Origin: Anaerolineae bacterium
GTDB taxonomy: Bacteria > Chloroflexota > Anaerolineae > Aggregatilineales > Phototrophicaceae
NCBI GenBank assembly: GCA_020849765.1
Contig: JADLAY010000026.1
Location: 62,001-126,000 of the forward strand
DNA: 64,000 nt
Direction of reading: 5' to 3'
This document shows, piece by piece, positions 9,294-18,009 of the stretch. Position numbers and translations under genes: made by a program. The notes below the pieces were generated by a model, which saw only the letters and a program-made list of their open reading frames with translations, did not search any database and had not been told where the DNA came from. Positions within the stretch are counted from its first letter, which is position 1, and every line of letters begins with the position of its first letter.

Positions 9294-10622
9294 CTACTCA
9301 GCGAGTTCACGCTCGTATTCTTCTTGGACTGCCGCAAGCAGCCCGGCAGCATCCTGCCGTCCACCAACCATCTTCTGAAGCTCAGGCGTCCAGCCCTGAG
9401 CGAATATCGCGCTTGTCGCGTTGGCGATGAAGTCCATTGATGTCCCTGCCTCGCCGACGACCGGGCCGGCAGCAAGCGTCTCGTTCGTAATCGAACCTTC
9501 TGCGACTGATGGCATCGTGAGACCGGATGGGCCGCCCGGATTCGATCCACCGATAGCGACGTTGATCTGTCGGGCCGTCTCATCCGTCGCAACCCAGTTC
9601 AGGAAGAACGCCGCACAATCGGCGTTGACCGCATTGGCGGCAATACCGAAGGTCAGCGGTGCGGACATCGCAGCGGGTGATCCACCTTCTTCAGCAGGCG
9701 GCATCAGGAAGAACCCCACATTGCCTGGCATATCTGTGTCGTACCCGGCATTCTGCCAGTCCCCGTTGAAGATGAAGACACCCTCACCCTGCCCGAAGCG
9801 AGCATTGGCATCGGTGTACTCAATCGCGTTGATGTCAGGCGGGAAGTAGCCATTCTGGATCCACTCCGCGAGGTGTTCGGCGGCGACCAGGTTCGATGGC
9901 GTGTCGATGGTCGCGTCGGGTTTCTGGAAGATCCAGTCATTGATTGGACCGACCGGGCCGACAGACGCCATCAGTGCCTGCAGCGGGAAGGCAAGACCCA
10001 TGCCGCTCCGTGCGCTGCCCCACTGCATGATCGGCAGAAGCCCAGCTTCCTTCGCACTGGCGAGCAGCGCGTCGAACTCGGCGAGCGTTTGGGGGGGCTC
10101 CGTCATGCCAATTTGAGCCGCCTGTTCCTTGTTGTAGAAAATGCCGGTCAGACTGTAGTTGAGACCCATTGCATAGAGCGAACCGGAGCCGCGCGTACCA
10201 TCTTCCGCCACACGGTTCTGATTGAGCTGAGGCACGGGCCAGTCATTCCAGCCGAAGGCTTCTGCGTAGCCATCAAGGCTCATGAGCAGCCCCTGATTGG
10301 CAAACGAGACCATCGTTGGCAGCCGGATCAGGTCAGGCGGATTATCGCCGGATAGCAACCGCGGCGTCGAGTTGATCAGGTTCGTGAACTGATCCTGCTT
10401 GATATCCCAGGTTACATTGGGGTACTGCTTGGCGAACTCGTCGGCAAGGGCAAACGGAATATCAAAGCCGGTCTCGAAGTATGCGTTCAGTGTGATGGGT
10501 TCTGTGCCGCAATCAGGCGCGGCATCTTGAGCAATAGCCCGCTGTGAGTGGCTGGCGAGAACCAAAGCCACGAGCGTGGCAGCAACAATCAGTGTCGATA
10601 GCAGCTTGTGCTTGCTAAGCAT
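9294..10622 (-). CDS. Extracellular sugar-binding protein of CUT1 ABC transporter
   Basis: A 442-residue extracytoplasmic solute-binding protein (family 1). The N-terminus has a signal sequence (KHKLLSTLIVAATLVALVLASH, then AIAQ). Typical lobe motifs follow, such as NPPDLIRLPTMVSFANQGLL and the hinge-side VFIFNGDWQNAGYD. A GGAGG box is adjacent to one ATG and 6 bases before the next; the second (10622) is the better start. It is first in the operon with two permeases and sits downstream of the LacI-family regulator gene, which is the expected control arrangement. It should bind a mono- or oligosaccharide; which one is not visible. Confidence 0.9.
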   Translation of the reverse strand: MLSKHKLLSTLIVAATLVALVLASHSQRAIAQDAAPDCGTEPITLNAYFETGFDIPFALADEFAKQYPNVTWDIKQDQFTNLINSTPRLLSGDNPPDLIRLPTMVSFANQGLLMSLDGYAEAFGWNDWPVPQLNQNRVAEDGTRGSGSLYAMGLNYSLTGIFYNKEQAAQIGMTEPPQTLAEFDALLASAKEAGLLPIMQWGSARSGMGLAFPLQALMASVGPVGPINDWIFQKPDATIDTPSNLVAAEHLAEWIQNGYFPPDINAIEYTDANARFGQGEGVFIFNGDWQNAGYDTDMPGNVGFFLMPPAEEGGSPAAMSAPLTFGIAANAVNADCAAFFLNWVATDETARQINVAIGGSNPGGPSGLTMPSVAEGSITNETLAAGPVVGEAGTSMDFIANATSAIFAQGWTPELQKMVGGRQDAAGLLAAVQEEYERELAE

Positions 10623-10805
10623 TATCATCCTCCGTTAGGAATGAAACGAAATGTATCAACTGGAAGTGGTCATCTGTGGTTGCCCAAAAGAGTGGATACT
10701 GCCGGGAAAACGAACGAAGCTACCTGAATTCTGCCAAGTTGGATCGAATTTTTGGCATAATAGTCCCAGATAGCTGTCTGATGGGACAAATCGGCACTAT
10801 CTCAA

Positions 10806-10835
10806 GGCTAGTCACGCCTGCCAGCGTGACTAGCC
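10806..10835. repeat. 12-bp perfect inverted repeat between regulator and binding-protein gene
   Basis: Arms GGCTAGTCACGC and GCGTGACTAGCC with a 6-base loop CTGCCA. It lies between the end of the LacI-type regulator gene and the start of the sugar-binding-protein gene. No T-tract follows on the minus strand, so it is a weak terminator candidate. It could also be an mRNA processing hairpin or a regulator site. Confidence 0.6.
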
Positions 10836-10885
10836 CTTTCCTTTGCGGCTATTCATTCATGTCGCCTCCTTCCTTCCCTCTGCCC

Positions 10886-11905
10886 TTATACAGAACTGCG
10901 CAACACAAGGGGGCACGGGAGCATCATGGGTGGTGATGCTCTGTCTTCTGCCGCGCTCTTGGAAATGTTCAATACCGTTTCAACTGCCCATCTGCCCATC
11001 TCATAGTGCGGTAGCTGCATGGTCGTGAGCTGAGGGTGCAGGTTTGCGGAAATGACCTCGTAGTTGTCGAAGCCGATGACCGCTACGTCTTGCGGGATTC
11101 TTTTATGTAGTTGGCGCAGCGCATCATATGCGCCCATGGCGACACGGTCGTTGAAACAGAACAAAGCCGTCATACGCTCGTAGCGCGAAAGGAGGACTTT
11201 TGCGCCGTCATAGCCCGTTTTCGCGATGCCATCCTCTCCATACACGATCATGCTCTCTTCTAGCGGTATACCGTGGTCAGCCAGCGCCTGACGAAACCCC
11301 TGCTCGCGCAATTGACTGGCCGGGACATTCTCTGACGTATTGATCATGCCGATGCAGCGATGGTTGCTTTGAAGGAGGGCTTCTGTGGCCTGGTACCCGC
11401 CAAGATATTCATCCGGGATCACCGACGGCAGGGTACTGTCGACATCACGGCAATTCAAGAGCACCGCCGGAATTTGATAGAGCAGGTGGGAAGGCTCAAT
11501 GATGCGGTGCCTCATCGTGGCGAAGATAACGCCGTCCACCTGCCGGCCGAGCAGCGTGTCGATTTCCTCATCTTCGACGCTCGCATCCTTTCCCGAATTC
11601 ATCAAGATGAGCAGTCGCTGCTCCTCGCGCGCGGCGTCTTGCGCCCCCTGAACGATTTTGCCGGCAAAGGGAGTCGTCGCGATTTCATCAGTAACGAGGC
11701 CAATCACGCGTGATTGGCTTGTGCGCAATCCAATCGCCATCGCATTGGGGGTATAGCCAAGCTGCTTCACGGCTTTCAGTACAGCCGCGCGCGTCTTCTT
11801 AGAAATATTGGTGTTCGGGGTGTTATTGATCACAAAAGAAACCGTCGTCTGAGAAACACCAGAAAGACGGGCAACATCCCCCATCGTTGGACGCTTTTTG
11901 CGCAT
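10886..11905 (-). CDS. LacI-family transcriptional regulator
   Basis: A 339-residue DNA-binding repressor. The N-terminal LacI helix-turn-helix reads MGDVARLSGVSQTTVSFVIN (from residue 8), followed by the hinge segment KAVKQLGYTPNAMA. The rest is a periplasmic-binding-protein-like effector domain (about residues 65-335) with TALFCFNDRVAMGAYDAL and VIGFDNYEVI. It lies directly upstream of the sugar ABC operon on the same strand, so it most likely controls that operon. A perfect 27-bp palindrome 12 bases before its start codon suggests autoregulation. The start ATG is the only one ahead of the HTH; its ribosome binding site is weak. Confidence 0.92.
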   Translation of the reverse strand: MRKKRPTMGDVARLSGVSQTTVSFVINNTPNTNISKKTRAAVLKAVKQLGYTPNAMAIGLRTSQSRVIGLVTDEIATTPFAGKIVQGAQDAAREEQRLLILMNSGKDASVEDEEIDTLLGRQVDGVIFATMRHRIIEPSHLLYQIPAVLLNCRDVDSTLPSVIPDEYLGGYQATEALLQSNHRCIGMINTSENVPASQLREQGFRQALADHGIPLEESMIVYGEDGIAKTGYDGAKVLLSRYERMTALFCFNDRVAMGAYDALRQLHKRIPQDVAVIGFDNYEVISANLHPQLTTMQLPHYEMGRWAVETVLNISKSAAEDRASPPMMLPCPLVLRSSV

Positions 11906-11916
11906 GATCGACCATA

Positions 11917-11943
11917 ATAATTCGATTTAGTAAATCGAATTAT
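11917..11943. promoter_or_regulatory. 27-bp perfect palindrome, putative LacI-family operator
   Basis: Arms of 13 bases (ATAATTCGATTTA and its exact complement) around a single G. It sits 12 bases upstream of the LacI-type gene and overlaps a TATTAT -10-like hexamer on the minus strand. A related half-site (GATCGAATT) occurs near 10741 in front of the binding-protein gene. Binding by the adjacent repressor is an inference. Confidence 0.65.
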
Positions 11944-12086
11944 CACCAAGGTTGATGCAAGAGTCAAGCGAAAAGGGGAAATTTTCGCCGCCAGAATGAG
12001 CGCGCGCTGCGGTCGGTGACTCGCCTTGCCGCCTCACGAGTCTGCGACGTCGTTGGAAGATGGGGGGTAATGAAGGGGCAACAAAA

Positions 12087-12107
12087 AACCGGCATGCGTT
12101 GCCGGTT
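12087..12107 (-). terminator. Rho-independent terminator after tRNA-Val
   Basis: On the minus strand, stem AACCGGCA/TGCCGGTT with a 5-base loop followed by TTTTTTGTTG. It lies 22 bases beyond the 3' end of the tRNA. It shares about 30 bases of sequence with the terminator at 7386-7406. Confidence 0.75.
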
Positions 12108-12128
12108 GAATTTGGAGGTATTCACTTG

Positions 12129-12201
12129 TGGGCAATATAGGACTCGAACCTATAACCTTCCCCACGTCAAAGGGACGCTCTGCCAATTGAGCTAATTGCC
12201 C
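12129..12201 (-). tRNA. tRNA-Val (anticodon GAC)
   Basis: Read on the minus strand, a full cloverleaf is seen: 7-bp acceptor GGGCAAT/ATTGCCC, D arm GCTC...GAGC, anticodon stem TCCCT/GGGGA with loop TTGACGT (anticodon GAC), a five-base variable loop, and T arm ATAGG-TTCGAGT-CCTAT. The discriminator is A. CCA is not encoded. It would read GUC and GUU valine codons. It is followed by its own terminator and preceded by the amino-acid ABC operon on the same strand. Confidence 0.95.
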
Positions 12202-12269
12202 GTACGCGTCGTAGTATAGGTCACGGGCGGGCGCTTTGCAAGGCCATCTTTACGCGCCCGCGCCGCCGA

Positions 12270-13040
12270 TCAGTGCTTCAGAATCTGCGACAGGAAGAGC
12301 TGAGTCCGCTCGTGGCTGGGACTGCTGAAGAAGTGTTCCGGCGTGCCGATTTCGACGATGCGCCCGCTGTCCATGAAGATGACACGGTCGGCGACCTCGC
12401 GCGCGAAGCCCATCTCGTGGGTGACGCACATCATGGTCATGCCGCTGTGCGCCAGTTCGCGCATGACGTCGAGCACTTCCTTGATCATCTCCGGGTCGAG
12501 GGCCGAGGTCGGCTCGTCGAAGAGCATGATCTTCGGGTTCATCGCGAGGGCACGCGCGATGGCGACGCGCTGCTGCTGGCCGCCAGAAAGCTGGCCGGGA
12601 TACTTGCGCGCCTGCTCCGGGATGCCGACGCGGTCGAGTAGCTGCATGGCGACTTCTTCCGCTTCTTTGCGCGGGCGACGGCGCACGTGGCGCTGCGCCA
12701 GCGTGATGTTATCCAGCACCGAGAGGTGCGGGAACAAATTGAACGATTGGAAGACCATGCCGACCTCGCGCCGAATGGCATTGATGTTCTTGGTGTCGTT
12801 GGTCAGTTCGACGCCGTCGACGGCGATCTTGCCTTCCTGATGCTCTTCCAGGCGGTTGATGCAGCGGATGAGCGTCGACTTGCCCGACCCTGACGGGCCG
12901 ATGACGACGACCACTTCGCGCTCGCGCACCTTAAGGCTGATGTCTTTGAGCACGTGAAAGTCGCCAAACCACTTGTTGACGCTGTCGCACTCAATGATCA
13001 CCTCACCCAGATGGCCGTTTGAACCTGTTGCCTCTGCCAT
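12270..13040 (-). CDS. Polar amino-acid ABC transporter ATP-binding protein (GlnQ/AapP type)
   Basis: A 256-residue ABC ATPase. Walker [10 protein letters not shown] (about residues 51-59), Q-loop [10 protein letters not shown], signature LSGGQQQR, Walker [16 protein letters not shown] and the switch His in [11 protein letters not shown] are all intact. This spacing and wording is that of the PAAT class (GlnQ, AapP, ArtP). It is the last gene of the operon after two permeases, with a 49-base gap. It powers uptake of polar amino acids. A start with GAGGA upstream is used. Confidence 0.95.
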   Translation of the reverse strand: MAEATGSNGHLGEVIIECDSVNKWFGDFHVLKDISLKVREREVVVVIGPSGSGKSTLIRCINRLEEHQEGKIAVDGVELTNDTKNINAIRREVGMVFQSFNLFPHLSVLDNITLAQRHVRRRPRKEAEEVAMQLLDRVGIPEQARKYPGQLSGGQQQRVAIARALAMNPKIMLFDEPTSALDPEMIKEVLDVMRELAHSGMTMMCVTHEMGFAREVADRVIFMDSGRIVEIGTPEHFFSSPSHERTQLFLSQILKH

Positions 13041-13089
13041 AATGTCCTCTTAGCCTACATCTCCACAGCCCACGGCTGTGCCTTCTCGA

Positions 13090-14961
13090 TTAACGACTGG
13101 CCGTGCCCGCGCCGGTGCGCTCAACCCACTGGCTGGCAAGCGACATTGCATAACTAATGATGAAATAGATGATACCGACGAATAAGTATGCCTCGCGCGT
13201 CAGGCCGCGGAACTGCTGCTGGCCGTTGACGATGAAGTCGACGATGCCCAACAGCTCGAACAGACCGACAATGGCGACGAGCGACGTATCTTTGAACAGC
13301 GCCACGAACTGGTTCATGATCGCCGGGATGACCGCGCGCAGCGCCTGTGGCAGCACGATCAGATTGGTCTGCTGGATCGGGTTGAGGCCGAGCGCCTTCG
13401 AGGCTTCGACCTGGCCCTTGGGCACAATCTGCAAGCCGCCGCGGACGACCTCGGCCAGGTAGGCGGCGGTGAAGATGGTCATGCCGACCATCATGCGGAT
13501 CGCCTGGTCGATGTCCGCCGTCGCCGAGATGAAGAAGGGCACGATCAGCTTGGCAAAGAAGAGGATGGTGATGAACGGCACGCCGCGGATCACCTCAATG
13601 AAGATCGTGCAGACGGCGCTCAAGATCGGCAGGTCGCTCGTGCGCCCCAGCGCCAGCAGCACGCCGAGCGGGAACGAGAACAGGATCGAGACGATCGTCA
13701 GCACCATCGTCAGCAGCAGACCGCCCCAGACCGACGTCGGCACCACCGGCAGCAGATCCGAGCCTTCGAAGCCGCGCAGCACGAACCAGCTTCCGATCAG
13801 TGTGACGACCCAGGCGACCATCAAAGCGCGCAGCAACTGCTTGCGAAAGGTCGGCGAGCGCCGCGCGAAGCTGCCGAGCGCTGCCCCGGCGATGATGACG
13901 GCAATCCCGGTCAGGACGGGCACAATGATCGCTTCCAGGAAGGGCGCCAACTGCGTCGCGAAGTAGGTGCCGAGATCGCGCGCGCCTTCGTAGCGCAGAT
14001 CGCGCTCGGCGACCTGGCGGCAGTCCCCGCTCGTCGGGCACAGCGCCGATGGGATCGGGCCATAGCGACCGACGCGCTCGGCGACCGATCCGGTGTCGGT
14101 CGTGAACGTATGCACGCCGTCGAGACGGACGAAGGCCGCGCCAGCCGTCGGATCGTCGGGCACGGTCGTCAGCAGCGCGTACCAGCCGTCAGCGGGCAGC
14201 GTCGCATCGAAGGTGACCGCGCGCGCGCCCGGCGTCGACGTCGCCTCGGCCAGGGCAGTGCCCTCAGCATCGACCAGCGTCACCGTCAGCGCAAGATCGT
14301 ACTCGCTCAGGTCGAGCGTTTCGGCGTTGATTTGCGCACGGATGTCGTTCCAGGCATTGCGCGAGTTCTGCAGCCCGGCAGTGTTTTCCAGATAGCCAGA
14401 GAATCCCGCTGCCGCCGCGGCGTTGTCATCGAGCGGCTCGACGGCGACGGTGACGGTTTGCCCGGCCTCGCCCGTGAACAGCATCGGATTGCTCTCCAGC
14501 GCCGGCGTGACGAGATAGCGAATCGGCGGCGGGGCCACCTGCGACGCACTCGCGGGGATGATCAGCAGCAAGATGATGACCACGGCCAGCGTCACCAGCA
14601 CCGGGCGCCCGACACCCGCCGCCAGGGCGACGCTCGCGCCACACAGGAACAGCGTGACCAGGGCGACCAGGTTGACGCGCCAGATTTCGGACGGATTGTA
14701 CTGGCCGACCATCATCAGGCGCAGGTTGGTCGTGATAACCGACCATTCGGCATCGCGGAAAGCCCAGGTCAGGAAGCTGCCGCCCGCCCACACAATCGCG
14801 ATCGCCATCACAATCGTCAGAATGCTGTTGGTCGGCGAACTGAACAGGTTATCACGCAGCCATCCGAGCGCGCCCACGCTCAGGGCCGGCGGGCGGCGTG
14901 CCGGTGGCGCTTCCTGAGGGGCGACGTAAAAAAGATCGGAGTTACCGGTGGTCTGCTGCAT
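13090..14961 (-). CDS. Amino-acid ABC transporter permease (AapM/BztC type) with large extracytoplasmic segment
   Basis: A 623-residue permease. After a short polar N-terminus there are helices near residues 40-60, 95-115 and 120-140. Then comes a segment of about 190 residues that looks extracytoplasmic, with a beta-rich pattern (TVAVEPLDDNAAA, LADGWYALLTTVPDDP). The C-terminal 280 residues form the HisM-type permease domain with EVIRGVPFITILFF and the EAA loop EASKALGLNPIQQTNLIVLPQAL. The pair with the next gene matches the AapQ/AapM organisation. The unusual part is the long insertion: AapM and BztC proteins are usually near 380-430 residues. It may replace or help the missing binding protein, which is an inference. 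Confidence 0.88.
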   Translation of the reverse strand: MQQTTGNSDLFYVAPQEAPPARRPPALSVGALGWLRDNLFSSPTNSILTIVMAIAIVWAGGSFLTWAFRDAEWSVITTNLRLMMVGQYNPSEIWRVNLVALVTLFLCGASVALAAGVGRPVLVTLAVVIILLLIIPASASQVAPPPIRYLVTPALESNPMLFTGEAGQTVTVAVEPLDDNAAAAAGFSGYLENTAGLQNSRNAWNDIRAQINAETLDLSEYDLALTVTLVDAEGTALAEATSTPGARAVTFDATLPADGWYALLTTVPDDPTAGAAFVRLDGVHTFTTDTGSVAERVGRYGPIPSALCPTSGDCRQVAERDLRYEGARDLGTYFATQLAPFLEAIIVPVLTGIAVIIAGAALGSFARRSPTFRKQLLRALMVAWVVTLIGSWFVLRGFEGSDLLPVVPTSVWGGLLLTMVLTIVSILFSFPLGVLLALGRTSDLPILSAVCTIFIEVIRGVPFITILFFAKLIVPFFISATADIDQAIRMMVGMTIFTAAYLAEVVRGGLQIVPKGQVEASKALGLNPIQQTNLIVLPQALRAVIPAIMNQFVALFKDTSLVAIVGLFELLGIVDFIVNGQQQFRGLTREAYLFVGIIYFIISYAMSLASQWVERTGAGTASR

Positions 14962-14972
14962 AGATTACCGCC

Positions 14973-16529
14973 TCACCGCGTTTTCAGCTTGAGCGTGTTG
15001 TTGAACAGGTTCATCATCAGCGAGATGATCAGGCTGGCGATGAGGTAGGTGAGCGCCATCAGCATGAAGATGGCGACCGCCTGCCCTGTCTGGTTGTACG
15101 CAATCGTGCCGACGTTGTAGAGATCGAGGAAGCCGATGGCGATGCCAAGGCTGGAGTTTTTGACCAGGTTGAGATACTGGTTGGTCAGCGGCGGCACGGC
15201 CAGGCGCAGCGCCTGCGGCAGCACGATCTTGTTGAGCGTCTGGCCATTGTTCAGACCAAGCGCGCGTGAAGCCTCGATCTGCCCCTTGTGCACGCTTTGG
15301 ATACCCGCACGCACGATGTCGGCGATGAAGGCGGCAGTGTAGAGCGTCAGGCCGAGGAAGAGCGTCAGATATTCGGCGGAGAAGCTGGTGCCGCCCGTGA
15401 AGTTGAAGTTGCCAACGACGGGCATATCGAGCGCGAACGGGAAGCCGCCGGTGAGATAAGCCACGGCAAAAGCGACGAGGCCGAAGCCCGCCAGCGCCCC
15501 CAGGATGTAGAGCAGTGCATTCGCAGGCTCGCCGGTCTGCTCGTTCAGACGCACACGCCAACGCCAGAGCACCACGGCCACAATCACGCCAACGATGAAG
15601 ATGGCCCAGAAGAACGAGGACGACTCGTTGCTGACGACCGCCGGGTAATAAAACCCGCGTCCGCTGACGTAGACCGCATCCGGGATGATGGTCACAGCCT
15701 CGCGCGGGCGCGGCGGCAGCAGCTTGATGACGCCGTTGTAGAGGAAGAACAACTGCACCAGCAGCGGTGTGTTGCGAAAGACCTCGGTGAAGACGGTCGC
15801 GACGTTGCGCAGCAGCCAGTTGCGCGAAAGCAACCCGACGCCGACGACGATGCCGAGAAACGTGGTCGCGATCAGCGCCAGCACGGAGACGCGCAGCGTA
15901 TTGATGAAGCCGACGGCCAGCGCGCGCAGCACCGTTTCCGGCTGGAGCGCGGGGATCTGCGACAGACTCTCGCCGAAGATCGGCACCTGATTGAGGAAGT
16001 CGAGCGAAGAGCGCGGGTCCGGCCCCTCGGTCAGTTCGACGCCAAAGTGGCGCGAGATGACGTTGAAGTCGATCACGAGGCCGCTCTGGGACAGGTTGGC
16101 CTGGAGGTTGCTGAGCAGGGTTGCGCCGAGCTGCAGGATCAGAAAGAGCAGGACGATCTCGCCCGCGTTGCGCACGAAATCGGTATCGCGGTAGAACGGC
16201 GTGCCTGTGCGCGCCTGGCTGCGCAAGGCCGACGACAGCGCAATGACAATCAGCGGCAGGCAGAGCACGAACGACAGCAGCAGGCTCTCGACCAGTGGTG
16301 ACAGCCATTCGCCGCGCGCCAACCTCTCAGGCTTCTGGAAGACCGTCATCAGCGGTTCCCAGAGCAGGATGATGACAATCAGGTAGACAAGACCCAGGAG
16401 GCGCTTGACCGCGCCATTGGCGACGAGGGCCGCCAGCGGAGAGGGTTTGGGCGCAGCGCGACGCGCATTCAGATCAGCAGTTGTAACGAAAACGTCGCCA
16501 CCAGATGGCGAATTGGCATCCACGGACAT
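14973..16529 (-). CDS. Amino-acid ABC transporter permease (AapQ/BztB type)
   Basis: A 518-residue permease, first gene of the operon. It has an N-terminal cytoplasmic stretch, a first helix around residues 45-65, a middle extracytoplasmic region, and the HisM-type permease signature EVFRNTPLLVQLFFLY in mid-protein. The EAA loop reads EASRALGLNNGQTLNKIVLPQALRLAVPP, near residue 430. It ends 11 bases before the next permease gene, so the two are coupled. AapQ proteins are about 400 residues, so this one is long, with inserted loops. There is no binding-protein gene on either side. Confidence 0.9.
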   Translation of the reverse strand: MSVDANSPSGGDVFVTTADLNARRAAPKPSPLAALVANGAVKRLLGLVYLIVIILLWEPLMTVFQKPERLARGEWLSPLVESLLLSFVLCLPLIVIALSSALRSQARTGTPFYRDTDFVRNAGEIVLLFLILQLGATLLSNLQANLSQSGLVIDFNVISRHFGVELTEGPDPRSSLDFLNQVPIFGESLSQIPALQPETVLRALAVGFINTLRVSVLALIATTFLGIVVGVGLLSRNWLLRNVATVFTEVFRNTPLLVQLFFLYNGVIKLLPPRPREAVTIIPDAVYVSGRGFYYPAVVSNESSSFFWAIFIVGVIVAVVLWRWRVRLNEQTGEPANALLYILGALAGFGLVAFAVAYLTGGFPFALDMPVVGNFNFTGGTSFSAEYLTLFLGLTLYTAAFIADIVRAGIQSVHKGQIEASRALGLNNGQTLNKIVLPQALRLAVPPLTNQYLNLVKNSSLGIAIGFLDLYNVGTIAYNQTGQAVAIFMLMALTYLIASLIISLMMNLFNNTLKLKTR

Positions 16530-16797
16530 AAACGTGACCAGGCTTCCCGACGGAAATGCATCATCTAAGTGTGAACGCCATGTGCGGGTTGCGCATGACT
16601 CAGATTAGCCAAAAGCTTGAACGCTTGAACGGTTTATTGTAACCAATGTGAAAGATTCTGCTACCGATAGCGAAATGTAATATCCCTGACGGCAAGAGCC
16701 AGCGAGTCCATTACGATTTATTGTGGGTATCGCGCAGAATCACAGGTTACAATCCGGCGCCAGGTAAACGATTTATCTCAGCAAGAAGCGACACAAA
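16530..16797. other. Divergent intergenic region, probable promoters
   Basis: Lies between the amino-acid ABC operon (minus) and the MDR dehydrogenase gene (plus). A TACAAT hexamer on the minus strand (16636-16641) and one on the plus strand (16746-16751) are candidate -10 elements. Neither has a good -35. A short direct repeat of GCTTGAACG is present near 16614-16630. Confidence 0.35.
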
Positions 16798-17841
16798 ATG
16801 ACTTACGCCAACCGTTCCGCTTACGTCCGTTCGCCGTGGCAGTTCGAACTGCGCGATATCCCGCTCGATGCGCCGCCGCCCGGTCACCTGCTGGTCGCCG
16901 TCGGAGCGTGCGGCGTCTGCGGCACCGACCAGCACATCGCCGATCGCTACGCGCCCAAGTGGCAGTCGTTCGGCCACGAGGTTGCCGGGATCGTGAGCGC
17001 CATCGGCGAGGGCGTGACGCGTTTTGCGCCGGGCGACCGCGTCGCGCTGGATAGCTCCGCGCCGTGCGGCCAATGCGACACCTGCCGCCCGCAGCCCGGT
17101 GGACGCGGCCGTCCGGATCTGTGCCCACAGCCCGTGAGCTATTGGGATGCCCCGGCGATGGGCTTCAGCCAGTACGTGATCGCGCCGCAGGAACCGGCAG
17201 TTCACATCCCCGATCACGTGCCGATGGAGATCGCCTGCATGACCGAGCCGCTCGGCGTTTGCATCGACCTGGTGCAGACGGCGCAGGTCGGGCCGGAAGA
17301 TCACGTGCTGGTGATCGGGCCGGGGCCGCTCGGCCTGGGCGCGGTCTTCCTGGCGAAGCAGGCGGGCGCGGCGCGGTTGTACCTGGCCGGGCGCGCGCAT
17401 GCCAAAGCGCGCATGGCCGCGGGCGAAGCGCTCGGCGCGGATACGCTGATCGACGTCGACGAGACGCCGCTGGCGAGCTACGACTTCGGCGCGCGCAAGC
17501 CGGACAAGGTGCTGGTGACAGCCCCGCCGAATGCGCTGCCGGAAGCGATCAGTATCGCGGCGCTCGGCGGTATCGTCAGCTACATCGGCGTCGCCTGGGA
17601 CGCGCGGACGAAGGTCGAGATCGACGCCGACGACATGCACTTCCGCAAGCTGTCGCTGCGGCCCTCGCACGCGTGGCCGGGCGTTCATGCCGCGCACAGC
17701 CTGCATCTGCTGGCGACCAACCCGGAACTGGGCAAAACGCTGCTCTCGCATCAGTTCGGGCTGGACGAGATCGAGCGGGCGATGCTGACGGCGCGCGACG
17801 ACAAAGCCGCGGCCAAGAAGGTCGTCGTCATGCCGGCGTAG
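16798..17841 (+). CDS. Zinc-dependent medium-chain dehydrogenase (sorbitol/threonine dehydrogenase-like)
   Basis: A 347-residue MDR-superfamily alcohol dehydrogenase. The catalytic zinc site is seen as CGVCGTDQH (Cys near 38) and FGHEVAG. The structural zinc lobe is present as CGQCDTCRPQ...DLC, with four cysteines. The NAD(P)-binding Rossmann motif is GPGPLGLGAV (about residues 174-183). Length fits the family. Substrate could be a polyol, sugar or amino alcohol. The gene is monocistronic, divergent from the amino-acid ABC operon, and the start is the first ATG in a well-supported frame. Confidence 0.9.
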   Translation: MTYANRSAYVRSPWQFELRDIPLDAPPPGHLLVAVGACGVCGTDQHIADRYAPKWQSFGHEVAGIVSAIGEGVTRFAPGDRVALDSSAPCGQCDTCRPQPGGRGRPDLCPQPVSYWDAPAMGFSQYVIAPQEPAVHIPDHVPMEIACMTEPLGVCIDLVQTAQVGPEDHVLVIGPGPLGLGAVFLAKQAGAARLYLAGRAHAKARMAAGEALGADTLIDVDETPLASYDFGARKPDKVLVTAPPNALPEAISIAALGGIVSYIGVAWDARTKVEIDADDMHFRKLSLRPSHAWPGVHAAHSLHLLATNPELGKTLLSHQFGLDEIERAMLTARDDKAAAKKVVVMPA

Positions 17842-18009
17842 GCTACGTCGGCTGCGCGTAGGTGAGCCGTCGTTTACAGACATTCATAAAGTATCCCGCC
17901 CGGCGGTGGGCGGTTGCACAGGCGTGGCGCGCGCGTCCATCGCGCAAATCGAGGCTGTCCTACTCTGTAGATGTTGAACGTTTTCATCAGCTACCGGGGA
18001 GACAAACTC

